A stretch of DNA of 64,000 bases from Capitulum mitella (taxonomy: Eukaryota > Arthropoda > Thecostraca > Pollicipedomorpha > Pollicipedidae): positions 18,952,997 to 19,016,996 of the forward strand of contig CP099843.1 in assembly GCA_030062745.1 (NCBI GenBank). Reading direction: 5' to 3'. This document shows positions 10,836-23,054 of this stretch, one piece after another. A program made the translations under genes and the position numbers. Under the pieces are notes generated by a model, which saw nothing but the letters and a program-made list of their open reading frames with translations, was not told where the DNA came from and did not search any database. Position 1 is the first letter of the stretch. Every line of letters starts with the position of its first letter.

Positions 10836-13800
10836 CTGCGAACAACACGCACGGCACCGGCTCAGTCCATCGAACGCCTGTAAGACCCGCACCGTGCCCA
10901 AAGCCACTGATCGAGTCCTCAGGTCCTCAGCGAGTCTCTGAGACGCCTGCAGGCCTACCGGTACCGGCCGCCCGGTCTGAATCAGCGCCATCCGCCGCCA
11001 GGGGTCCACCTGAACCTGATAGTTCTCGGCCGCCCAGTCTGAATCAGCGCCATCCGCCGCCAGGGGCCCACCTGAACCAGATAGTTCTCGGCCGCCCGGT
11101 CTGAATCAGCGCCATCCGCCGCCAGGGGCCCACCTGAACCAGATAGTTCTCGGCCGCCCGGTCTGAATCAGCGCCATCCGCCGCCAGGGGCCCACTTGAA
11201 CCAGATAGTTTTCGGCCGCCCGGTCTGAATCCGCGCCATCCGCCGCCAGGGGCCCACCTGAACCAGATAGTTCTCCTGCTGAATACGCTCCTTCAGCTTC
11301 CTCGGTATGTCCGGCGTGATCCAAAAAATCAGCTGCATAATCACGTACACGACGTTCTGGAACAAATCACAAAGGCAATGCAATGGCTCCAAACGATAAC
11401 GTGCGCTAACAATAAGTTCTACCATCGCCAAAGCCATCATTTTCATATCTCAACATTTCCGCATTGTACTGCACACGACCGTTCGTAATTACTACCTGTT
11501 ATGCCATTACAGATGTATTATCAAACACCAAGAACAGCTCGAAAAGAAAAAAGCAGTGCAGGGCAGGAATGCCTTTGTTAATGATCTGAATGCCTCGTCA
11601 ACGATGGTATCAACCATACGGCCAGCTGACCTGGAAAATCAGCACGAAGAGCAGCCGGGCAGCCAGCACGTGATAGTACAGCGGCGTCGGCTCGTACCGG
11701 TCGGGTCCGTCCGGTCCGTTACGATAGTCAATATACCTGTCAAAAGAGCCGAGCGGGCCGCTCACGCACAACTACGACAAGCGGCACGGTGCCACTTACT
11801 AGCAGGCGGCGTCTGATCCGCGGATGACCTGATTTGACCAGCGCGTGACTTGATGACGACCGGGCGCCTTGATCTGACCTGCAGATGACCTGATAGGACC
11901 ATCGGGCGACCTGATATGACCTGCAGGTGAACTGCTACGACCCGCATGTGACCTAATCTAACCTGTGGGTGACCTAATCTGACCTATGGTTGGCCTGATT
12001 TGACCAGCGGGTGACCTGATCTGGCCTGAAGGTGAGCTGATCTGACCCAGTATGACCTCCGAATGGCCTAATTTAACCTGCGCGTGACCTAATCTGGTCT
12101 GTAGATAACCTGATCTGACCTGCGGATGGCCTGACCCGACCTGCGGGTAACCTGACCTGACCTGCGTGTGGCCTGGTCTGACCTGCAGGTGTCGATGACG
12201 CCAGAGCTGTTTTGCCCGGGCCGGTACCGGGAGCTGAAGTCGGCCACTCGGAACACGGCCAGGCTGTGGTTCATGTAGCCGTGCAGAGAGCCGTCTTCGC
12301 TGACCGTCAGCTGGTACACCAGCCGCGGGATGAAGTTGGACGTGAAGCCGATGATACACGCCTGGCGCGAACCGGCAAGATCGTCAGCCAGCAGATAACA
12401 CGATGACAGCTACGAATTTACCCGCCACAAAGCCAGACAGCGACGCCGCTGACGTCACGATGGCACGAAAACGCTTCGCCGCTCTGCTAAAGGAAGCTTC
12501 GTCCAGACAGCGCACTTCGTCGCACAGCTCCTGAGACAGTCAGCTGGCGCTACAGTAAGCGCAGGCCGTCTTCCGGGCACCTGGCGCGGAAACGCGACGC
12601 ACCACGGCTCACAAACAACGCTTCCGGAAATTCAGCTCCCGCGCCAATTACCGGTCCGGCAGACTCCGTTACCGACCGGCCAGCGAGACGGTTTCGGCCA
12701 TCCGCCGGCCGTCTGCCGCAGAGGCCAGCCGGACCGCCGGCCGCCGGCCTCCCCGTCCGATTCACTCACGTTGCTGAGCACGGCCAGGCGTCCGATCGTG
12801 TTCAGGATGCGGTACCAGATGCCGATGTCCCGCACCCGCTGCCCCACCGGGCGCCGGTAGAAGGTGAGCAGCTTGCGCGCGTCCAACCGCATCTCCAGCG
12901 TGTTGTTCATGATGGCGAAGAGCGGAGCCAGAGGGAACGACGCCACAAAGATCGTGACGAAGCCGAACTGGATCACTGCGCAACACGGCGGCAGAGCACT
13001 GAATCAGTCAGGAGTCACCGGGAGCGATACGCAACTGTTGCCAGACAAATACCGGAGCGATAACAACTGAGGAGCCAACATCCATCGCACTACCTTCCCA
13101 TCATTTCAGTAATTCATTCGGGCACAATTCTCACGATTAGCGGCTTGCGTCATGTGATAACTATTTGCCCTAAGACCTGCACTACCCAATCAAAGTACAT
13201 CCTGGAGCCCATCTTCGCTGACTTACCCATCTCCAGGTATTCCCAAAAGAGGCTCTGTGTGCCCCAGCTGAGCAAGGTGAAGTCCGCAGCCCAGCGGGGC
13301 AGGTCGCGTTTTTCTTCCTTGTTGTCCGTCAACAGCTTTCCCAGGTCACTGAGCCAGGTGAACAGCTTCCTGTCGAGCACGTAGCGCAACGTTAACGCGT
13401 CGACTCTCGGGACAGCGTAAGTCCGCAGCAGCGCACTCACGCTATACTGTGAAAGTGCCACACTTTCCATTACCCATTACCGGTACCATCCAACACTGCA
13501 ACTTTTTTTCCACCATAAACACATCATCCTACGAACCGCATAAGCAGCCGGAGAAAGGTTCGGCGGTCTGTTTTCAGATTATAACGCCCAAAACAACACT
13601 GCTTCTGCGTCCACACAAGCATCGCCGTGAGTGACATCGGGCACGTGCAAACGGCTGATCACGAACACAGCATTAATCTACGATAACGTCGAAATGCGAT
13701 TCAAGACTGGCCGACACTCAGCACTGCCAATCCAACACAGCACCGCTCCGAGGCCTCGCACCGGCCATTGACCCCGAGGCGGCGGAGCGACTGGTGGTGG

Positions 13801-16800
13801 CCGCGCGTCCGTGCGGCGCCGCGTACTCACGGTAACACCATCTCCCAGATGGTGAGCAGCGCCTGTTTGCCGACCATGATGATGGCCAGCTGCATGGTGA
13901 GCTCCCAGAGACAGCCGCCCGGACCGCACTGGACACACAGCAGGACGGTCAGTGACACAATACAGCGGGACATGGTGAGCTCCCAGAGACAGCCGCCCGG
14001 ACCGCACCGGACAAACAACAGGACGGTCAGTGACAAAGCATAGCGGAAGGTCCGCCTGCCAGCAGCCATCTCCCACTACCACTCAGACATTCATCTCGCC
14101 TGCCATATTTGTATCAACTCGTTTTTGAACGTGCAATCACTTTCAAAAACGAGTTGAGAAAACTTTCAAAAACGTGAGATGTTTTCCGTGGGAGGTTGGA
14201 GTGCGGGCACTTTGTCAACGACGGACAACTCGCCTCTCCCCCCCCCCCTCCCCGACGGTCAGGGGTTGATCTGAAATGTATGTAAAAATGCGTGGCTTTT
14301 GGAGACTCATGGCGCTTTCAAATCGCATTCCCTCTTCCCAGCTTTTGGTAAACAAGACCCGCTGTTCATGAATCATTCATAACGGGTGAGGGCAACAGTA
14401 ATGAACGCAAGCTAAGCCACGACTGCCATGTCTGCAGAAAATAAAGAAACTTTCCGACAGTAAAAACAGGCCAAGGCTATGTCAATCATAAACGCGTGTT
14501 TGGGCTGCAGAAGCTGATATCTTCCTGCCGGCTCAAGCCCACCTCTTCCTGTCTGTAGCCCAGGATTCGATTGTACTCTCCCGGGTAGCCGTGGAAGCGG
14601 CCCTTGAAGAACGCGATGTAGAAGATGGAGGCATAGTAGTTGATGAACTGGAGCAGGTAGATCTTCAGCGTCAGGCTGTCATCGTACTCCGACTGAGTTC
14701 TCGGAAGCTCTAGATCCGTCAAGAACCGAGCAATCCTATTGTATACCTGGAAGCACAGGCGTCGTTACACGATGCTCTCTTATTTGATATCAAGATTACG
14801 ACAATCCAACGTCTTCATGGCTTAGTTTAGCAAGGACGATACGCACATGCCAACACGACTCCATGGGAAATTTAGATGCAGCATGTTACGTGCTATCCCA
14901 AAAAGCGGCAGAAATACGACACACATTCTCAATTTGTGTACTGGTGCAGTGGGTCAATCATTCTGGCCTACCTCCAACAGTCAATACAATACTGAACATC
15001 GTCGAGTCCCGCGAAAACACTAAGAAAAATTGCGTAACGATATCGTTTTATCCGCTAGCACAGACTGCATGTCAACAGCAGCATCGAAGCGATGATCAGT
15101 CATAGCAGCCGGAAAATAACTGAGGCAGTACCTGGTTCAGTAGAAGCACGATCACCAAGTTGATGGTGGCCGCCGTAGCGTTGGTGAAGATGAGCGCGAA
15201 ACTGTTGACGTAATTGTTTTTCCAATAGGCCAGGGACGCCAGAACCGACAGACGGTACAGCACCACGCCCACTATGATAGCAATCGCCACCATAATCTGC
15301 CAAAAACACAAAACAAACGCGATAGAAACACGCACGTATTGCAGGTGTACACAATACTCAGCCATTAGTGAAAGAAGCGGACAACAGGTAGATGAACTAA
15401 TTCAGCAATGACTACGGTGATTCACCACCTGCCACTGACTCAGGGCAGCGGGGGATATCCACTGGCCAGGAGCAGGATCACGGACACAATGCTCTCTGCG
15501 GACCACCAATAGGATCAGGGACACACCGCACTCTGCGTACCAGCAACAGGATCAGGGACACACCGCACTCTGCGGACCAGCAGCAGGATCGCGGACACAC
15601 CGCACTCCACTGACCAGCAGCAGGATGACGGACACGCTGACCAGCATCCTCGGCAGCCGCATCTTCCAGAAGCTGACGCGCGGCTCCAGCTGTTTGGTGA
15701 CGATGTTCACCTGCCGACGTCCGGTCACGTCATGTTTGCCCGGAGCGTGCCGCGCCCAATGGCGTCACGACTACGGCCGTCAGCGTCACGCTGAAGTCAA
15801 TACTCAGACACGTAACAGCAGGGACCAAAATGAGCTCCTATGGAAAGAGCGCAGATTCCTGAGGTGAAGAATGCGAGGCTGCATTCCACCCTGGTCTTAT
15901 CCGGAATGTCTCAGTGAAATCCCGGGAAACAAAACAAACCTGGAATTCAGCTCACGGCTCGGGAACGAAACGATGTTAAATTTACACTTCAGGCGGGAAG
16001 AATGCAGCATTAAACATTCACGATTACTTAACACAGAATGTGTTCAACGTTCTGACTGACAGTTTCTCGCTCTCCATATTGAGTTTTTTTCCAGTTTGGA
16101 AAAACGTCCGCATTCTGGTCAAATGCCTGATGATCAACAGAAAAACTCCTGTGCGAAAAACGTTTGGTTTGCGGAGGTACTCGCCTCCTGGCGGAGGTCC
16201 TTCAGCTTGGAGAGGTACTCGGGCCGTGGGTGTTCCTCCTTCAGGTCGAACCCTGTCAGGTCCCAGCGGTGCGTGATCTCGGCAGAGTAGCGCTTCCACA
16301 GCTCCAGAAACAGCGCCGCTGTGACCCAGCCGGCAACACGAAGTGTGTTAGTCAACTGCTGATGTGGAAATTGCATCTGCTTGAAAATTTTCATCACAGA
16401 AGCTTTTGGAATACCGATTCCAACCACAGCATTCAGTGCTGTTTTCATTGTGGCATTGCTGTTTAAAATGTAATACAAGCACACGGATCTGTATTACGCA
16501 TTACAACTCATACTAATGGATTCAGACATTCCGACGTGACATGCAAGCAGAGGACGTGCGAAATAGCAACGAAATAGCAGATAGTCGTTTTTTTTATTCG
16601 TATCCAGGATCCTGCATTCCCTTTGGGCACGGAAATTTTGGCCACATCTCCATCATTGTGCTGAGCAGATTTCGGTCCCTGCTGGTGGCAGTCCGTCTCG
16701 CCGTCATCACAGCGCAACATGGTCTCAACATGCAAAGGTTTAGTCACTCAGACTTGGAAGCAAAGCATGTGCTTTCTCGTCTGGACTCCTCGATCGTCTC

Positions 16801-19800
16801 TACCTACACGTGACGTCACTTTTGAATTTACCCTGAAGCGGTGTTTTTTTCGAGTCTTCACTTCAAGATGACAAAACATGCAAGATGACCACGCTGACAA
16901 ACAACTGTAGTCTATTCGGGATGAAGACAACGCCATCTTTTTAAATCGATTCATGACCCAATCTTGGCCAGAACTCCGTTCCGGCACGTCCGAAAAATAT
17001 CTAGGATTAACAAATTATATTACTTCAGTTTCCTAAGCAACACTACTGGCGTGGTGTTTTTCCTGATAACATGAAGGACGCAGTTCCGACTCCAACTTTT
17101 TATGTTGTAAAAGGAATGACGTAATACGAATTACTAATAGCTGTTCTTGAAGCAAGGCAATGAAGGCCGAAGCAAACGGTTTTTGGCACGGAAACGATAG
17201 CAAGAGCTTGGGCAGACAGACAGCAGACGCCCACCGGAAATCAACAGCATGCTCTTTTTGAATAGGATGAACAGGACAATGACCAAGAACATCTAAAATC
17301 GTCTGTTAAGCTGCGTCAGCTCACCCCAAAAGGACATGAAGACGGCGAACACCAGCGTTGACGGGTTGTCCACCAAGTAAGTGACACGTGCATGCGTGCA
17401 CGTGTCGTTGAGCCGGTAAAAGTCGCAGAACACGTCGCAGATCGGGCACATCATGACCTCCGTGTCGTGGCAGATGTCCTCACTGGGGCAGTCAGTTAAT
17501 TCATGCTGGTGACAGCTGAACTGTACCAATCATATTGTGAGTTTAACCGGCACTGCACTGTCGACAACGACGCGTCAGACGGCTGCTTTTGGCAGCTGTG
17601 TATCTGAAGCCTGCGCACCACTGGGCATTGTCTCCTGCAGCATCTCCGAATGCTTGCACTTGCTGAATGACCTGCATGCATCTTCTTTTTTAACACATCT
17701 ACTCGATGTCGGCGACTGAGAAAGTTGAAAAAAAGAACAAAGCTGTTCTTTTCCTGTCAAACAAGTTTTCGTTTTACAAACACTCCACAATTCCTTGGGG
17801 CGTCAGTAACACAAGATAATGATATTTCCACTGCTACCTTGTCAGGGGTGACACAATGACGGCAACAACAGCTAATGGTGGTTATATGGGGTCACATCAG
17901 GTCAAATAAAGCCAGATCTCATGCACTTTATATCGCGTCACTGGCTTGAGGTGGGCATACTAAACCAAGGTATTCTGATACTAAACCATCTGAAGTGGCA
18001 GGGTGTTACGCTACGTTAGACCATGGCAGCCCACCTGAGAAACGCAGACAAACATATTACATTCATAAAAATATCGTTCCGTTTTTGCTCCGCATGCAAC
18101 AATTTGCAAACTGTATCAAAGCTGTGTCCATAAAACGGGCAGCAAGCCAAAAAAAAAACCCGCACAAAACAAAACAAAGAAGGACAAAAAACCGCTACTG
18201 ACAGTGTCACGTTTTTATTTCCTTTTGTTATTTAGTTAGGTTAAAAAATGGTGGCACAGCTCCGCGAGTTACAAATGCGAAATCAGCTATCAACCGTGCC
18301 AAGGCCTGCAGAAACGTCTTTTCTGGTGAATTATGAGTGACACATGTTTTGGCTAATGTCGAGGGGAACGACACAGGCTGACCATACGTCTTTCCGTATC
18401 TTTGTGCACCGCCTTCGCGGTCAAAAGCGCTTTGTTTTGATGCACAACGGCAATTATAGCAGCAATAAGAATAATGATAAGAATAATGATAAGAATGATA
18501 ATAAGAACCGCTCTTTCTTTTCCAACAAGCACATCAACAATGCCTTGTTGCCCACCACTTACTGTTCATCATGGAGAATAAACGGCAAAATAAATACGAA
18601 AAGACCGAATAACATTCTATAGTGTTTCTTTCCAGGGGTGCTTTCCTGGGAAGGGGGATAACTGCTTATACATAGTATCCGATATAATTAACGCCTTTGT
18701 CATCACGTATTCTAATTAGTCAAGAATAAGGCGACAAAAGGCGACCCAAGTGCACACACATTTCTTTCAAGAACATCGTGAAACTCAAAGAATATCTAAA
18801 ATGACTCCAACTCTGAAATGCTGACAACACCACACCAGGATGGTATACTATTGAGCTTCCTTCTAAGGCCACCACACCACAATCACACTTCCAGAATTTT
18901 GAGAGTTCCGCGTCTATATAAGAAAAAACTGCGGAGCCTAAATGTTGACAAAGCAAGGTATAATGAAACTGCTCCTTTAACAGCCGCATGGCTCTGTGAG
19001 GAAAGGTTGTACAGAATAAGCATTTAAAGGTGCGTTTCAGACATACCAGTCAGCACCAATCACCACGTTTGTCATGGCCCGCTCCAGCCGCGATGTCGAA
19101 ATCCGATGTATTTTTTACGAATCCTAATCACCGATTCGTTTGTGGCTGTTACTGTGCATGTTAGTCATAAAACAATAATACAGACTAGTGCGCGTCGTAC
19201 TCGGAAACATGAACCGAAGTCTAAACTGTGAACCAACCTGGGCACATCGTCATACAGCGTGACGATGCCGTAGACGAGGCAGATGATTCCCACGATGGCC
19301 GGCGGGACCAGGGCGTACGTGTAGAAGCCCAGCCAGGCGAAGTACATGGCGATCTTGACGCCGAAGTACTCCTGGACGTAGTCGAGCGGCTGGTGTCGGT
19401 AGAATTTCCGCAGGCAGGCCCACTCGGACCGCAGCCGCGAGCGCAGGTTGCCCGGCCGGCGGTGGTCGCCCTGCACGGACGGAGAGCGGGGTCGGTTGGT
19501 TGGTTACTGGGGCTTAGGGGCGCACCGACTGCAGGGTCATTCGGCGCCCAGGAGAGCGGGGTCACGGCAGCGTCACGGCCGCTCACCGTCACAGGGCACT
19601 CACTGCCTTCTCTGGCACACCCGGACTCCTGTTGTTCACCTCTCTCACAGGACGCACAGGAACCACAACTCGAGCGCACTGCACAAAAATCCGAGCCCGA
19701 TCAACGCCACATTACGCAATCGGCGCATAAGGCGCCTTACCTCGTGGGGCGCATAGCTGGCCAAGTACGTGCCGTCGGCCAGCAGTTTGTCAATGCCAAA

Positions 19801-22408
19801 ATCCATGAGTGACTCGTGTTCCGGGTCGTGTTTGACAAACCACTTCCGCTGCAGAATGAAGGCCACCACACGCGCCCGCACTGCCGGGGTGAAGAACCCC
19901 GGCGACATCTCAAACCTGGCGGCCCATCATCGCAGGATTAGCAGACCGCTGGTGATCGGTCTCGTCGACAAGAACACATAAAAGAAGCCACCCGTCCAGT
20001 ATCTGATAAAAAGCAACGGTTGGTGACTGGACGCGTCTGTCTGTAAAACCGGCTGCAGAAGCTCATTTTGGAGCACGAAGTCTGCCAGGCCAACTGATCA
20101 ATACTGTAAAAAAGTGGCATCTCAATTATGGAGCTCGTCAAACACGAACCATTGCTTATCTGACAATTCAGGGTACAGGATGTACGTCAAAAAATCTTTC
20201 AAATATTTCCTTATGAAATGGTAAGACCACATGAAGTCCCTTTCGTAAAAGGAAAAAATGTCCGGATTTCATTTAAGCCCTCGTATCATGACGTGATTTC
20301 GGACAACACCGTGAAGAAGCAAACAGCCGAACCACACTTACGTGCACGCCTGGTAGGAATCAAACTGCGCACGAGCCAAAGCCGAGTGCGAAACGTCAGG
20401 ATGGTCTGGCTGCACGACACGGATCGGAACAGGGTCACAAGTTGTTGACCCGAGGTCGCTGAGAGGAACAGGTCGGATCTGGCGGTGGGGATCCGAACTA
20501 TCGAGGCAGCCAGACCGACATGGACAGCACGATCACATACAGGGGACAGACAGACAATATAAATCAGCAACGCAACGGCGGACATGCCCTCCGTGGACTG
20601 TCCGATATTCTTAAACGGAATACCTCGCATTTCATGTCACTGCAAAAAATGTAAATAGGCATTGCAACACATAAAAAATGTGAAATACGACAAATATTGT
20701 ACGGATAAGCTTGACAAATACGGATGAGCTTTTTCAGGGCTTATATGAAGCGCGGCGCTGAACGTCGGTACGATGTTTTTTTTTTGTTGCGGCATGCTTC
20801 GCTTTAATTCCGTTCCGACGCATAAATGATTTAACAGCATGCCACCATGGGCCATCGATAACCTAACTGCTCGGCACGCTCGAAAACCCTGATAACAAAA
20901 GACTGTCCTTCAAAAAGAATGGAGCGCGAACAAAGAACATCCAAAATTGGGCAAAACAGCGCATATCCGACATACATGTTAAGTACCTGCATAATGAGCG
21001 TCACCAACGCTGCCAAAACGCTATATCGCATACCTCACCTCAGGAAGACCTTGTCACAGTACGTCCCACTCTTACGCAAAATTCACTTTCGCGTCAACAC
21101 AAAATGGACAAATGCAATGCTGCAAACTCACAGATACTCCCGGTCCCTGCTGTACACGCCGGTGAGGCTCTGGTTTTTGGGCGGGAACTTCTTGGGGTTG
21201 ACGCCAAACAGGCTGTTGTCCACGCTGGTGACCAGGTCGGTGATCTCCCGGATCACCGGCACCTTCTTGATGAAGTCCTCCTGCGCACTCAGCCCCGTCG
21301 GCTGCCAGCACAAGCACACACCCGGTCATAGGGTGGGCGCCAGCAGACATGAGACAGGGGGTCGGCCGCGTGCCGACACTTTCAATCCAGAAACGGACCA
21401 TCTCAACAGGAGACGCAACAGAAGTACCAGCACAAAAACGGTACACTCAACGGGCTGGCAATCGCTCGTGAAGCTGTGCGTTTCAACACCAATAGCCCTG
21501 AAGGAGACAATATCATTGGAACACGAAGCAGCGTCTTCTTTCCGAATCGTAACGAGAGGTCACTTACCCAAAAGCGTTCATTAAAATATCAGCTCCATTG
21601 TCAAGGGAACCTAGACAGTCTCCCGATACACCCGTGACACTACAGAAGAAGCAGATTTTTTGCCAAAGTTATGGAGTTAATCTACGGCAATGTTCAATAT
21701 CTTATCTTATCAAACCATCGCCAAGTCGTCGCCGGGAATAAAATGAAACAGTTTATATCTAGGGGGCGATACCTCAGATAATCATGCACTTCACCAAAGG
21801 TATGACTCACGAGTTTCATTGGCATACGAATCTTGAGAATCTCGGCATAGCGCCTGAGCACCTCCCACGGAGTGTGAATCTTCACAAACGTAACGGGACT
21901 GTTCTCGTCTATCTTGTCTTCCTCCAGCTCGAGACCCTCCTTCCTCTGGAGCAGATGAATCATGGCTTCACTTCCTTCACAGTTATGTGATAATTTGACA
22001 TCACCAGCACAGGAAGAATGCGTCGTGTCCGATTAAAATTCTGCACAACTGAATCGATTTTTGCCGCCCCTTGGCTGACGTCAAAAACCGTGGCGCTAGA
22101 GTAACCTGGTCAATGGTAAGTGCTTCGCTTCAGCGTACTGAAGTGTTCCACTCTGATTCCCAGGGAAGGCATCATGGATTCACGGTTGAGTGGTCAAGAC
22201 ACATACAAAAATATGTGTATATATATATAATATATAATATGTAATACGTAGCTTGGTGGCTGCAATAAAATTATGTAAACCAAATTATCTGAGACGCAGC
22301 ATCTACTTCTATTCAAATGGTTCGCAACACAATCATTCAATATGTCTACGAGCCTAATGCAATATCATTTATTTTACACAAACTGCATTACGCATCGCCA
22401 CCATGCAA

Positions 22409-22456
<48 letters not shown>

Positions 22457-23021
22457 TGAACTTTTGTTGGATATTTCGTTTTGAAATAAATATTTCAGTG
22501 GCTACCAATATTTGTGTGAATATCCGGCTCGTGTTTCTTCTGTTCGCAATGATACCGCCTTGTACTGTTTTCTGATTCACTGTATACAGGTACTAATTTT
22601 CTCTGCTGAAAATGGCACCACATCATGAAGCCGAGACGTTGAGCTGTGTATATATCTAAGTCAAGAATGCAATACAGAAAATACGAATGACAAGGAAATA
22701 TCTATTGTAACCGTAACATGAAAATCTAAGTGTATTTAGCAGAGCGTCCACGGACGACATCAAGTTCCTGAAAAACCTTCTGCGTAAAAAAAAAAACATT
22801 TAGAACCCACGGGAGAAACAAAGAGGTTCACTCACCAGATTTTCTTCAAAAACCTCCTGACGTGTCGCATGAGCAAACTCAGAAGAACCCTTTTCACTCG
22901 TGCGCACGAGAACGAAGTCAATTTTTCTTTCTCCATCCTTGAAGTATAGGTCAGGAAGATACTGCAAGGAAAACGGAAATCATATGAAGTAGTAACGCAC
23001 ACTTTATTTCACCAGTGCTAC

Positions 23022-23054
<33 letters not shown>

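Noticed and set aside
13718-14082. Longer continuous frames through the duplicated exon 12 boundary
   Set aside because: They read through the intron and the duplicated acceptor; the spliced frame from exon 11 is in better agreement with the family.
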